Shown: positions 1-9,345 of the stretch, in pieces
Layout of the letters: every line of letters begins with the position of its first letter
Numbering within the stretch: position 1 is the first letter of the stretch
Source of the DNA: Bryobacterales bacterium
GTDB taxonomy: Bacteria > Acidobacteriota > Terriglobia > Bryobacterales > Bryobacteraceae
Assembly: GCA_020851555.1 (NCBI GenBank)
Contig: JADZCM010000057.1
Location: 55,318-119,317, forward strand
Reading direction: 5' to 3'
DNA length: 64,000 nucleotides
Program-made: the position numbers and the translations under genes
Notes under the pieces: generated by a model
Database searches by the model: none
Told to the model about the DNA's origin: nothing
The model's input: only the letters and a program-made list of their open reading frames with translations

Positions 1-1002
1 CCAATCGATCAGCAGAAGAGAATCCGCCCGCGCCATAAGGCGGTGCGCCTCCTCCGGCGGCACCTCGCCGTTCTGCTGAACTGTCCCCTTTTCGATCAGC
101 GAGTCCAGGAGCCTCTGGTCGGGAATGGATTGAGGCTCCAACCCGCCGACCAGAGAGAGCCGGACAGCCGCGGGATCCAGTCTGCGGCTCTCCTGGAGGC
201 GAACCAGCGACGCGAGCAAGGCCTGCGGAGGCCGGCGGTGGTAAATGGTCCCCACGTGCGCTATCAGCCGGTAGCCGCGCTGTGGCACGGGCTGCGCCTG
301 GATCTCCTCCTCGGGATCAAAACCGTTCCAAATGTGAGAAATCCTGTGGGCCCGGTGCGGATACCTGGCCCGCCAGCGTTCCGCGGCGACGTCCGTGTTG
401 GCGATCAGCCAGTCCGCCCGGCTGAAGATCCACGGCTCGATTTGCGCGCTCCAGAAGGACCCGAGCGGCGACTCCTCCGGGTTGCCGCTCAAAGGATCGC
501 GGAAATCCGCCACCCAGATCAGGTTCCCGCGATGCCGCTGCCTCAGCCGGAGAGCGGCCAGGTGCGTCGCCAGCGGGGGGAACGTGGAAAACAAGAACCG
601 AACCGGCGCCCGTGAGAGCAGGCGCTCCGCCCTGGAGCAGGCCTGTGGAATCCAGGTGAGCGCCTGCCCGGGTCCCTCCGGGTACACCACGCGCGAAATG
701 GCGTGCAGCCCGAATCGGAAGCAGCGCATCGGCCATGCCGGGGAGGACTGAAAGCGGTCTCCAACGTAGTGTACGTTCGCGGGCGGGGGTTCCGGCTGAG
801 GGCTGGCCGTAAGAACGTGGCAGGGAAAGCCGAACCGCGGGAGATACTTGTACAACCGGAACGGCCGGAGCGCGCCCACCAGGTTGTCGGGCGGGAAGCA
901 GTGCGCCAGGATCATCACTTCCCTTGACGGATCCACCCCCTGCCGCGGGCCGGCGGGAGCCGCGGCGGACCCAGGGGGCAGTCCCTCGTTGAGATCGGAC
1001 AT
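1..1002 (-). CDS. GT4-type glycosyltransferase, 3' end cut by window edge
   Basis: The open frame runs from the ATG at 1002 to the window edge without a stop, giving 334 residues. It reads as a GT-B glycosyltransferase of the GT4 type. Visible features are an N-terminal acceptor-domain start (MILAHCFPPDNLVGALRPF), a WVADFRDPLSG segment, the linker ADWLIANTDVAAERW, the donor-domain opening HVGTIYHRRPPQALLASL, and a terminal ADSLLLID like the 'ADvlLl' motif of this family. The donor-site E-x7-E motif would lie beyond the edge. The start codon overlaps the stop of the upstream beta-helix gene as TGATG, so the two are probably translationally coupled. The acceptor and sugar cannot be told from sequence. 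It belongs on the same strand as the two beta-helix genes. Confidence 0.85.
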   Translation of the reverse strand, partial: MSDLNEGLPPGSAAAPAGPRQGVDPSREVMILAHCFPPDNLVGALRPFRLYKYLPRFGFPCHVLTASPQPEPPPANVHYVGDRFQSSPAWPMRCFRFGLHAISRVVYPEGPGQALTWIPQACSRAERLLSRAPVRFLFSTFPPLATHLAALRLRQRHRGNLIWVADFRDPLSGNPEESPLGSFWSAQIEPWIFSRADWLIANTDVAAERWRARYPHRAHRISHIWNGFDPEEEIQAQPVPQRGYRLIAHVGTIYHRRPPQALLASLVRLQESRRLDPAAVRLSLVGGLEPQSIPDQRLLDSLIEKGTVQQNGEVPPEEAHRLMARADSLLLIDW

Positions 1003-3740
1003 CACTGTCGGGGGCCGGCCTCGGGTCTTTGCGCCTCGGGCGACAGATTCTCGCGGGGCAAGCCCGGCCCCGGCGGCGGAAGTCCCGGTCTCTCCGGCGC
1101 AGGAGCGTCCGGCATCGTGAACTCCCCCACCATGACCCGTTCCCCGTCCTGGATTCTGTAATGGTAAGTGGCTCCTGGGCGCAGAGGGCTGTATCTGCCG
1201 GCACGGAAAGTCACGACGCCGGCGTCGAGGCTGTTTCCTTCGCGCGTGCACGCCTGTTTGTCATAACTGTCCGTATCGGGGTCCTTCTTGGTCCGGGCGC
1301 CGTTGGTGTACAACTCCAGAGAGCAGGTTCCATCCTTGGCGTTGAATACCTTGAACCGGATGACCGCCTCCGCCGCGCCCAACTGAAAGGCCTCCGGGTT
1401 GTTCACCATGGCCGGAACGGACGTGTCCGCGACGAGCAACCCCGCCTCTTCGCTCCACCCGTTAATCCTGTCCTTCACCTGCGCCACGTCCGCGCCGAGG
1501 TCCTTGCCGTCGCTGGCCGCGCCCTTGCCCGGCGAGTCCTCGGCCAACTCGCAGTCCTCCCAGCTCTCAAACGCGCATACACCCTTGAACTTCACCTGGC
1601 CGTAGTTCGACAGGACCGTGTTGCCCGGCCATGCGCCCCGGATGGTCCTGACCCCTGTGTCGCGCGTGTCCACGAACAGGTTCGACTTGATCTGATCCTT
1701 GGCCGCCGGCCAGCAACTGCGGCCGTCCTGCGAACGGCCGATCACGATTCCCTCGCCGAACCCCCAGAGGTTGTCCCGGATGCTCCAATCCGAAGTGACT
1801 CCGTAAACGAACGGTGAAGTCTGACAGTCAAAGTGCAAGAAGGCCCTCAAGCGGGTGCCCATTGGAGGGGTGTTGGTGTTGTGAAGCCACCCGCCCGTCC
1901 TGCCTCCGCCTCCGTCGGCTATTTGGCTGATGCCGCCGGCATAGGGGATCTCGATGACGTTCGGTTGCAGATTGTTGTAGAAGGTGACGTTCGCACCCGC
2001 CGCGTTGGTGTGCTCATCGTCCTCGAGCTGCATCAACATGCGGGAAGAAGAGCCGTCCGGCCCTCCGACCAGGTTGTTGCTGAACGTGAAGTTCTCCGTA
2101 GTCATCCAAGGCGAGCGCCCTCCCTGGTTGCGGCTGGTGATGAAATAGTTACCGTTTACGGCGGTTCCGATGATATTGCCGTCCACGAGTCCGTTGTACG
2201 CCTGCTTCACTTCTATTGGCCCCTTGCCGGCCTGCGCCAGCAGGTGCTCGTGGTTGCGGAAGATCGTGTTGCGGCGAATCTCGATGTTCTCGATGAGTAA
2301 CCCCCGCCAGGCGGCCCGGCCGCCGATTCTCGGGGGGACGTCGATGCCATCCGGCCCGTGGGGAGCCAGGGAGACCGCTGTGCCGTCGATGGCTGTCACT
2401 TTGCCGACGCGCGTGCGGTTTGAATTCCAGCAGCCCTTGGCGGAACTCCCGCAGTACTTGCTGCGCCCCGCGCCTTCCGGAACGTCCACCACCACCAGGT
2501 CTCCCACCTTGAGTTCCCGCACATGATCCAGCAGGAGGCGCGTCTCGGTGCTGCCGGATTGGACAATCGCCGGGTCGACGGCCGGAGTGTCCGAGCCGCC
2601 CAGAAATATGTTCATTCCCCAGGCTTCTATGTGGTTGTTGATGATGCGGTAAGGCCCGCCCCAGGCCGTCAGGAAACCGTATTGCCCCAGCAATTCCGTT
2701 CCGAACACCGAAACGTTTCCCGTGAGCGGCCCCTTTCCGGAACCGCTGTACGGCTCGCCGCCGCCGGCGATGCCGCTCAGCCGCCGCGGGCTGTAGACCG
2801 CGACCGTGTCGGCAGTGAGATACTTCACGTATTTCGGGCCGTTCAGCGTGAGCCAGTCACCCGCGGCGCCGGCAATCACGACCCGGGCGCAACTGCCGTA
2901 ACAGCTCTCGTCGCAGGCCCCGCTGCACGTCCCGCTCACGCCCAGGGAAGCGGAGATCCCGGGCGCGGTCAGGACCGCGGGCTTGCCGCTGCTTGCGCCG
3001 GTTACAGCGACCGGCGTCCCCTTCCGGGCGTACCCTCCCAGGCCGTAGATGTAACTGTTCAGGATCTCAACGTTGCGCCCCATCAGGTAGAAACCCGTCC
3101 TGGCGGTGCGCAGGTAAGCCAGGCCGTTCGTGTTATTGGCCAGATCCCCGTAGGCTTCCTCCTCGTAGGGGTACACCAGCACCCGGTCGAATACCACCTG
3201 GCTCAGCTCATCGCCGGGCGGCACCGGATCGAAGCGATGACTGGCGCCCAGCACCCAAGCGATGTAGCCGTTCCGGCTGGCGGCCGCCGTGTTGCTGAGA
3301 ACCAGACCGGCAAGCCGCCAGTTGTTGGCCTTGGGGAAGAACTGGATGGCTGGAAAAGTGCCGCGCGTGAGAAGCTTCGCCATCTTCGGCTTGTCCGAAG
3401 GCAAAACACGCTTCCCCTCCGGGAGATCGCCGGCCCGGGTGCTCGTGATCGTGGTGTAAGCGCCGTTGCAGCCTGCCTGCGGACCAAGCGGAAAGCCGTA
3501 GCTGTGGGATGGCACGCCGGGCTCACCCTTGTTGACATACTCCGCGCCGGCATCCAGGAGGATCGTGGAGCCGCAAGGATAACTGCGCTTCTCGATGAAC
3601 TCGTAGAGCGCCGCGCCGTCGGCCACGGGGTCGCCGGTGCTGCGGCAGTAATACTCGCGGTCGCCGGTGCTCTCGCATCCACTCTGCGCCCGGGGAACCG
3701 CCACGGCCAGCAGGAGCCCCATCCTGATCCAACGAGTCAC
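1002..3740 (-). CDS. secreted right-handed beta-helix protein (paralogue 1)
   Basis: This 912-residue exported protein of unknown function has a short N-terminal hydrophobic signal (MGLLLAVAVPRAQS). The N-terminal block has paired Cys and the motif PCGSTILLDAGAEY. A long central region of Asn-rich coils (NVEILNSYIYGLGG, IENIEIRRNTIFRNHEH, FTFSNNLVGG, NVTFYNNLQPN) is typical of right-handed parallel beta-helices of the pectate-lyase type. A fibronectin-like segment near residue 850 (GATYHYRIQDGERVMVGEF) precedes a Pro-rich tail of about 40 residues. The GTG start at 3740 is supported by AGGAGG five bases upstream. It is a full-length paralogue of the next gene upstream (3886-6798) and overlaps the glycosyltransferase start downstream. 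A polysaccharide-binding or lyase role is possible, but I see no catalytic motif I would defend. Confidence 0.85.
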   Translation of the reverse strand: MTRWIRMGLLLAVAVPRAQSGCESTGDREYYCRSTGDPVADGAALYEFIEKRSYPCGSTILLDAGAEYVNKGEPGVPSHSYGFPLGPQAGCNGAYTTITSTRAGDLPEGKRVLPSDKPKMAKLLTRGTFPAIQFFPKANNWRLAGLVLSNTAAASRNGYIAWVLGASHRFDPVPPGDELSQVVFDRVLVYPYEEEAYGDLANNTNGLAYLRTARTGFYLMGRNVEILNSYIYGLGGYARKGTPVAVTGASSGKPAVLTAPGISASLGVSGTCSGACDESCYGSCARVVIAGAAGDWLTLNGPKYVKYLTADTVAVYSPRRLSGIAGGGEPYSGSGKGPLTGNVSVFGTELLGQYGFLTAWGGPYRIINNHIEAWGMNIFLGGSDTPAVDPAIVQSGSTETRLLLDHVRELKVGDLVVVDVPEGAGRSKYCGSSAKGCWNSNRTRVGKVTAIDGTAVSLAPHGPDGIDVPPRIGGRAAWRGLLIENIEIRRNTIFRNHEHLLAQAGKGPIEVKQAYNGLVDGNIIGTAVNGNYFITSRNQGGRSPWMTTENFTFSNNLVGGPDGSSSRMLMQLEDDEHTNAAGANVTFYNNLQPNVIEIPYAGGISQIADGGGGRTGGWLHNTNTPPMGTRLRAFLHFDCQTSPFVYGVTSDWSIRDNLWGFGEGIVIGRSQDGRSCWPAAKDQIKSNLFVDTRDTGVRTIRGAWPGNTVLSNYGQVKFKGVCAFESWEDCELAEDSPGKGAASDGKDLGADVAQVKDRINGWSEEAGLLVADTSVPAMVNNPEAFQLGAAEAVIRFKVFNAKDGTCSLELYTNGARTKKDPDTDSYDKQACTREGNSLDAGVVTFRAGRYSPLRPGATYHYRIQDGERVMVGEFTMPDAPAPERPGLPPPGPGLPRENLSPEAQRPEAGPRQ

Positions 3741-3885
3741 CCGCGCCTCCTACGGCGGCGGCTGTCCCCAATCTTCACTCTTCCCGTCGTGGATCCGCGG
3801 CCGCCCACCGGTCTACCGGTCCCATTTTGGCACCCCGGCACACCATGGCGTCAAGAGTGAGGGCCGGCCTGCGCGTCTGCCGCGA

Positions 3886-6798
3886 TCAGCCGCCGGCCGC
3901 CACCTGCGTTCTTCCCGTGCCGGTACGCCGGTTCAGGCCGTCGCGCTTCACCCAACGGTAGTACAACGCGGCGCCGCCGGCGGCGGTGAATCGCACGCTG
4001 GCCCGCCCCGCGGCGAAGGGGACCGGGCCGGTAGTGACGGATTCCGTGAAATCCGGATTCCGGGAGTACTCTACCACCAGGTTGTCGGCTGCGTCGTCGG
4101 ACACCTGAAGGCCGAAGGAGCGCACCGCGTCCGCCGACGTCCGGAAACTCCCCACCATTACCGCCGCCCCTTGCGTCACCCTGTAGAAGTACTCGGTTCC
4201 GGGCGTCAGGGCGGCGACGTTGCCGAGCACGAAGACCACCCGGCCGTCATCCACGAGGTTGCCGGCACGGCCGCACATTCGGTCGCCCGCGGCCTGAGTG
4301 TCCCCGTGGAGAACCGTCCGGTTCCGGTTGACATACAGCTCCACCGTGCAGGCGCCGCCCTGAATCAGCCTGAAGTCCAGCACGGTTTTCGTGCCGGCCG
4401 CTTTGACCGCCTCGTTCCGGTGGTGGTTCCAGTCGTCGATCAGTCCGGCCTTCCGGCTCCAGCCATTGAGGTGGTCCTGCACCTGCTCAATATCGGCCCC
4501 AGGGTCGCCGCCGTCGCTGGCCGTCCCCCGAAAGCTGCTGTCGGGCTTCAGGCGGCAGTTGGTCCAGTTGGCGAAGTTACAGGCTCCCGCCAGTTCGGCC
4601 GAAATGTCCGCCACCGCCTCATTCCCGGCCCATGTGGATTTGATCGTGGACACACTGGCGCTGCCGTCCGCCCAGAAGAGGTTCTTCTTCACCAGTCCCG
4701 GCTGGTTCACAATGCAGGCGGAAGTCTGAAGTCCGTCTCCAAAGGAGGCGAGGTTGTCCTTCATCCGGATGCTGTGCCCGTAGCCGTACGGCGCTGGACT
4801 GTCGCCGCAGCCGCCGGCCGCGTAGACCCTGTGTGACGAAGCCCCGGCCATGGCCAGCGCGGTGTTGTGCAGCCACCCGCCGTTCACAATGCCCATGCCG
4901 TGATCGAAGATGGCGTAAAGCTGAAACGGGCTGGCGGTCTTGGCGTTAGGGAAGCGGATCTCCGGCAGAACGTTATTGACGAAGAAGGTGTTCTCGGAAG
5001 TCGTGTTGGTGTGCTCGTCGTCCTCCCCGGCGATGATGAGCCGGGGAGGAGCGCCCTTAGCGCCCCCCACCAGGTTATTTGAGAACGTCAACTGTGACCC
5101 GACCGCCCACGGGTCTTTGCCTGTCTGGTTCCGCGCCGTCAGATACCACAGCCCCCAGGCTGAGTCGGTGAGGATGTTGCCGTCCACCAGGCAGTTCAGG
5201 CAGCTTTTCAATTCCAGGTAGCCCTTGCCGCCCGGCATGTGCTCATCGCTGCGGAAAAGGGTGTTTCCAAGGAGCCGGAAGCCCTCCACGTTACGGCCGT
5301 GCCAGCGCGCCAGGCCGCCGGTGGCCGGAGCTACGTCAATCCCATCGGGTCCCCACGGAGTTACCATTACCGTGGTCCCGTAGATCGCTGTCACCTTGCC
5401 TACCCGCAGCCCTCCCGTCCAGCAACCCTTGGCTGAACTCGTGCAATACACGGAGCGGCCCGGGGCCGCCACATACAGCATGTCCCCGACCCGCAACCCG
5501 TTGGCATGGCTGAGAATGATCGAAGTGGACGTGCTGCCCGCCTGAACCGTGGCGGTATGGCGGGTGGGCATATAGCCCCCGCCTCCGGTAAACACGTTCA
5601 TCCCCCAGCTTTCAATGAAGTTGTTAGTGACTTCAAGATTCTGGCCCGACGAGAAGAAGACCGCGTACACCGGGCTAATGCGGTTGTGGATCTTACGGAG
5701 TGAAACGGTTCCTGTAAGCTCTCCCTTGCCGGTAGAGTCGTACCCCGAAGGATCATAGGCGCTATATGAATCCCCCTTGTACACCTTCACGCTGTCGGCA
5801 TCGTTGTAGACCAGGTTGTACACGCCGTTCAGGCTGGCCCACTCGCCGGTTGCGCCTTCAATCGCCGCCATGACACAGCCGCCATAGGCGGCGCAGGTTT
5901 CCGTGCATCCAGTGGCGCAGCTTGCGTGGTTGCTGAGATTGAAGCTGCCGGCGATTCCGCCCGCGGCAAGCACCGCCGGCTCCGCCTCCGTCGCGCCGGA
6001 TGCCGTTATGGTTGGCGCGGTATCCCAGGCGGTCGCTCCTCCAATCCCCTTGAACAGGCTGTCATGCACCGAGAGGTTCGTTCCGGCGAGGTTCAGAGCG
6101 ATGCTGACCCCTCGCCAGAACGCCTTCTGCTCCTGAGCTTTCTCCATCGGGCCGTACCGTTCTTCCTCGTATGGGAAGAAGGCGCAGCGGTCAAACTCGA
6201 TGTTACGGGGGTAAGAATCCAGGCTATCGGTGTCGGAAGGCTCATAGCGAAACGCCACCAGGTAGTCCGTCGTATTGGCGCCGGCGATTCCGGGCCCGGT
6301 AGTGAACGCAATCCCGCGAAAGGCGTAGTTATTCACGCCTTTCTCGTTGAAACTTACCGCTAAGCCTGTTTCAGTCGGCGCCCCCACCCCCACCAATCGC
6401 GCCATCTTAGACCGCTCGTCCCAGCTCACCCGCCGGCCCAAGGGAAGATCAGCCAGCCTGGAAGAGACGATCTGGGTCTTCTGCTGCCCGGAGCATCCCG
6501 CCTGCGGCTTGAGATTGACAGGCGGATAGTAGTACCCGCCCGACAGGATGCTGTGGTACTCGGCTCCCGCGTCCAGGATGATCGTGGAGCCACAGGGGAA
6601 AGTGCGGCCTTCAATGAACGTGCGCAGCGCCGCGCCGTCCGCGCCCGGATTCCCGGTTGAGGCGCAATGATACCGGCCTGCGCCCAATGCCTGGCAGGCG
6701 GCCCCCGCCGGCGCCGCTGTGGACAACCCCAACAGCGCCGCCACGGTCCAGGCCAGGATTGACGGCCGGACGCAATCGCGTCGGACTTGCTGATTCAC
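3886..6798 (-). CDS. secreted right-handed beta-helix protein (paralogue 2)
   Basis: A 970-residue exported protein paralogous to the gene at 1002-3740. Residues about 15-33 form a signal peptide ending in AAPAGAA. The N-terminal block repeats the paralogue's pattern (PCGSTIILDAGAEY), followed by beta-helix coils such as FEVTNN-like segments (NLEVTNNFIESWGMNVF, LTFSNNLVGGAKG) and the shared EDDEHTN motif. A fibronectin-like module near residue 880 (TPGTEYFYRVTQGAAVMVGS) is followed by a second short beta-rich domain that replaces the Pro-rich tail of paralogue 1. The start is GTG at 6798, with GGGGTGA just upstream. A 145-bp gap separates it from paralogue 1. The function is unknown; extracellular carbohydrate binding is an inference from the fold. 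Confidence 0.85.
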   Translation of the reverse strand: MNQQVRRDCVRPSILAWTVAALLGLSTAAPAGAACQALGAGRYHCASTGNPGADGAALRTFIEGRTFPCGSTIILDAGAEYHSILSGGYYYPPVNLKPQAGCSGQQKTQIVSSRLADLPLGRRVSWDERSKMARLVGVGAPTETGLAVSFNEKGVNNYAFRGIAFTTGPGIAGANTTDYLVAFRYEPSDTDSLDSYPRNIEFDRCAFFPYEEERYGPMEKAQEQKAFWRGVSIALNLAGTNLSVHDSLFKGIGGATAWDTAPTITASGATEAEPAVLAAGGIAGSFNLSNHASCATGCTETCAAYGGCVMAAIEGATGEWASLNGVYNLVYNDADSVKVYKGDSYSAYDPSGYDSTGKGELTGTVSLRKIHNRISPVYAVFFSSGQNLEVTNNFIESWGMNVFTGGGGYMPTRHTATVQAGSTSTSIILSHANGLRVGDMLYVAAPGRSVYCTSSAKGCWTGGLRVGKVTAIYGTTVMVTPWGPDGIDVAPATGGLARWHGRNVEGFRLLGNTLFRSDEHMPGGKGYLELKSCLNCLVDGNILTDSAWGLWYLTARNQTGKDPWAVGSQLTFSNNLVGGAKGAPPRLIIAGEDDEHTNTTSENTFFVNNVLPEIRFPNAKTASPFQLYAIFDHGMGIVNGGWLHNTALAMAGASSHRVYAAGGCGDSPAPYGYGHSIRMKDNLASFGDGLQTSACIVNQPGLVKKNLFWADGSASVSTIKSTWAGNEAVADISAELAGACNFANWTNCRLKPDSSFRGTASDGGDPGADIEQVQDHLNGWSRKAGLIDDWNHHRNEAVKAAGTKTVLDFRLIQGGACTVELYVNRNRTVLHGDTQAAGDRMCGRAGNLVDDGRVVFVLGNVAALTPGTEYFYRVTQGAAVMVGSFRTSADAVRSFGLQVSDDAADNLVVEYSRNPDFTESVTTGPVPFAAGRASVRFTAAGGAALYYRWVKRDGLNRRTGTGRTQVAAGG

Positions 6799-6980
6799 GG
6801 TTCACCCCGATCGGCTGGAAGTAGGGAAGAGCGTCCGTCACACCCCGCGCCCCCCAGAACCCATCTAGGCACGCCTTTCCCGTACAGCTCTGCCCGGACC
6901 CCTGACTCTTGCCTATGGATCAGTGACTTACCGCCGAACCCTGGCTGTGACTCGAACCCGGCGCGGACCGGTTTCTCCCC

Positions 6981-8210
6981 TCAGCCCCACCAGGGCTCGC
7001 CCGGCGCCAGCACGGACTTCAGATAGTCCAGGTTGAGGTCCAGGCCGAGGCCAGGCAACTTGGACACCATCATCTTCCCGCCTTTGATGACCGGAGCGTT
7101 GCCGGCCGCCGCCTTGGCCCGGTCGGAATCGCGCCCGCATTCCATCCACGGGCAGTTGAAGTGCGCCGCCGAGAACTGCTGGGAGGCCATGTTCAGCACG
7201 AGGCCGCTTACGTTGTGCAGGCACACCGGGACCCGGTAGTGCGCCGCCGCGTCGGCTATGATCTTGACGCCCGTGATGCCGCCTGAGTTGATCAGGTCCG
7301 GCTGCAACAGGTTCACCGCCTGGTTTTCCAGGAATGGCATGGCCATTTCGACCAGTTCCATGTTCTCTCCCGTAGCCAGCGGCAGGCGGGTCGAGCGCCG
7401 CAGCGCCATCCACGATTCGGAGAAGTCGGGCGCCAGCGGGTCTTCGTAGAACATCGGCTTGATCGGCTCCACGGCCTCGGCCACCTGCACGGCGCTCGGC
7501 ACGTCCAGCTCGCAATGGCAGTGAACGATGATCTCGGTGTCCGCGCCCAGGGCTTCCCGGGCCAGGGCGTAGGCTTCGCGGATCTTCCGCACCTCCCGCG
7601 GGCCGATGCTGGGGATGTACTCCTGCATGTTGACCCCCAGTGCGCTGTGTATGTCCACCTTGAACGCGCGGTAGCCGCGCGGGTCGTTCAGCAAGTCCTC
7701 GGCCCTGCGTTTCCAGGCCGCCTTGCTGTCGAAGTCCCGGGCGTTGGGGCAGTGCGAGTAGAGCGGGATCTCGTCCCGGAAATTGCCGCCGAGCAACTTG
7801 GAGACGGGCTGGTTCAGAATCTTGCCCGCCAGGTCCCACAGCGCGATGTCGATGCCGCTGAGCACCCGCGTCTGCCGTCCGCGCTGCGGGAAGGCGTAGA
7901 ACATGTTGTGGAAGTGAACGCGGATCGCCAGCGGATCCTTTCCGATAAGCCCCAGGTGCGGCAGGCGGCCCGTGTGGAGGCTGGTGATGACATCCCGGGC
8001 GAACGCGCCGCTCGCCCCGCAGGGGCCGATGCCATGAAGTCCCCCGTCCGTCTCGATCTTGATCAGCGTGCCTGGGTCCCGCACCTGCATGGCCTTGATG
8101 GCCGTAATCTTGTACTCGCCGGCGGCCGCCGCGGCCAGCCGCTCGTACCCGGCGAGCCAGCCGCCGGCGGAAGCCGCCAGCGCCGTCTTGAAGAAGTCGC
8201 GTCGCGTCAT
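6981..8210 (-). CDS. Tat-exported mandelate racemase/muconate lactonizing enzyme-family protein
   Basis: A 409-residue member of the enolase superfamily, which acid/base-catalyses reactions such as sugar-acid dehydration. I chose the ATG at 8210 rather than the in-frame GTG at 8228 because it puts a Tat-type signal (MTRRDFFKTALAASAGGWLAG) at the N-terminus. Family features are SGIDIALWDLAGK near residue 120, FKVDIHS near 190, the metal-ligand strands VHCHCELD near 235, FYEDPLAP near 260 and TGENMEL near 285, and CLHNVSG near 335. It most resembles galactonate/mannonate-dehydratase-type members. Spacing to the second ligand matches ManD/RspA exactly, but the usual first ligand Asp is His here (see findings). 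It is flanked by a 182-bp gap upstream of the beta-helix gene and a divergent secreted-protein operon. The substrate is unknown. Confidence 0.88.
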   Translation of the reverse strand: MTRRDFFKTALAASAGGWLAGYERLAAAAAGEYKITAIKAMQVRDPGTLIKIETDGGLHGIGPCGASGAFARDVITSLHTGRLPHLGLIGKDPLAIRVHFHNMFYAFPQRGRQTRVLSGIDIALWDLAGKILNQPVSKLLGGNFRDEIPLYSHCPNARDFDSKAAWKRRAEDLLNDPRGYRAFKVDIHSALGVNMQEYIPSIGPREVRKIREAYALAREALGADTEIIVHCHCELDVPSAVQVAEAVEPIKPMFYEDPLAPDFSESWMALRRSTRLPLATGENMELVEMAMPFLENQAVNLLQPDLINSGGITGVKIIADAAAHYRVPVCLHNVSGLVLNMASQQFSAAHFNCPWMECGRDSDRAKAAAGNAPVIKGGKMMVSKLPGLGLDLNLDYLKSVLAPGEPWWG

Positions 8211-8275
8211 GGGGCAATGATATCCCACAACTTTTCAGGCGACAATCCGCGGCTCCCGCCCACTATTCTCCTTTG

Positions 8276-8842
8276 ATGAGGCCGATCCTCCTGCTCCTGC
8301 TGCCGGCCCTTCTGGCGGCCCAACCTTTGCGCCTCCGCGTAGTCGAGTCCAGCGGGCCGGCTCACGTCGTGGGGAGCCGCACCGCGTCTCCGCTGGTGGT
8401 GGAGGTGGTGGATGACCGCGGCGTTCCCGTCTCCGGCGCCACGGTCAGCTTTCGCTTACCGGCTTCTGGTCCCGGAGGGGTCTTCCCCAGCGGCCTTTCG
8501 ACGGAGGTGGCGGTCACCGGCGCTGACGGGCGGGCCGCCGCGCCCGCCATACGCTGGAACCAGACTCCGGGCGAATTTCAGATTGGCGTGACGGCGGGCA
8601 AGGGCGATTCGCGGGCCTCGTTGGCCTCCGCCCGGCGGCTGCTTCCCTCCGCCGCCGGGGCTCCGGCCGCGTCTTCCGGCCGGAGCCGCCGTAAACTGCT
8701 GCTGGTAATTGCGGGCGTGGCGGCGGGGTCGGCCGCCGCCGGCCTGGCCGTTACGCGCCGGAACCCCGCCTCTTCGGCCCCGCAGTCTTCAGTGCCGGCC
8801 CTCAGCGTGGGGATCCCCACCATCACCGTCGGAGGTCCCTGA
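8276..8842 (+). CDS. exported Ig-like-domain protein with a C-terminal membrane anchor
   Basis: A 188-residue protein with a signal peptide (LLLLLPALLAAQPLRL), a single bacterial Ig-like beta-sandwich of the Big_1/invasin kind at about residues 25-105 (LVVEVVDDRGVPVSGATVSF is the diagnostic stretch), a short linker, and one C-terminal transmembrane segment (LLLVIAGVAAGSAAAGLAV) followed by a polar tail of about 30 residues. I used the ATG at 8276; a TTG lies one codon earlier. The stop overlaps the next start as TGATG, and the three genes to 10436 form one unit. Big_1-like domains usually act in adhesion or as rods; any specific role here is unknown. Confidence 0.8.
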   Translation: MRPILLLLLPALLAAQPLRLRVVESSGPAHVVGSRTASPLVVEVVDDRGVPVSGATVSFRLPASGPGGVFPSGLSTEVAVTGADGRAAAPAIRWNQTPGEFQIGVTAGKGDSRASLASARRLLPSAAGAPAASSGRSRRKLLLVIAGVAAGSAAAGLAVTRRNPASSAPQSSVPALSVGIPTITVGGP

Positions 8843-9345
8843 TGCTCCGCGTCTTGCTGCTGTGGGCCGTGGGGGCAGGCGTCCTGTTCGGTCAATCCGG
8901 ACTCGGACCGCCGCTGGCCGGCTACGCGCGCGACTCGGCGGGCTGCCTGCGCCCCATCTTCGGCGTATTCGGAAACCTGGTGGCCGGCGAAGCGCTTGCT
9001 TGCGGCGTCGTCGCGGCGGATTTTTCCGGGCGGGTTGGCCTTGCCCGCACCGCGGAAGGCCGCTTCGCCTTCGACGCCGCCGGAAGGCTCCTCCGGCGGC
9101 TTCCTCGCGCCGGACGGGAGTCAGCGCGGCCTCCCGCGCGGTCCGCCCTCACGTTTGAAGGAGAGGACCTTGTGCTGCGCCGGGAGGACACGTCCGAACT
9201 GCGGCTCCGCGTGGAGGGTGAGGTCTCGGCGATCGAGCGCATGAATCAGGACTGGTTCCTGGTTCACCAGCCGTCCCGGCGCCTGGTGGTGCGCGCCGCG
9301 GAAGACCAACTCGAAGTCTGCGTGTTGCCGGAGCCTGCCCGATGA
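8842..9345 (+). CDS. small exported protein of unknown function
   Basis: This 167-residue protein has an N-terminal signal peptide (MLRVLLLWAVGAGVLFGQS). The mature part is short beta-strand-like sequence with phrases such as AGYARDSAGCLRPIFGVFGN and LTFEGEDLVLRREDTSELRL. The latter pattern of self-contained strands suggests a small beta-propeller or WD-like fragment, but I do not recognise a family. It overlaps both neighbours by 1 and 4 bases (TGATG upstream, ATGA downstream), so it is almost certainly co-translated with the Ig-like protein and the choice-of-anchor protein. Two Cys occur in the mature part. Confidence 0.75.
   Translation: MLRVLLLWAVGAGVLFGQSGLGPPLAGYARDSAGCLRPIFGVFGNLVAGEALACGVVAADFSGRVGLARTAEGRFAFDAAGRLLRRLPRAGRESARPPARSALTFEGEDLVLRREDTSELRLRVEGEVSAIERMNQDWFLVHQPSRRLVVRAAEDQLEVCVLPEPAR

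Noticed and set aside
6925..6985. A tRNA-like T-arm (GGTTCGAGTC on the minus strand)
   Set aside because: The flanking bases do not form the 5-bp T stem, and no acceptor or anticodon arm is found.
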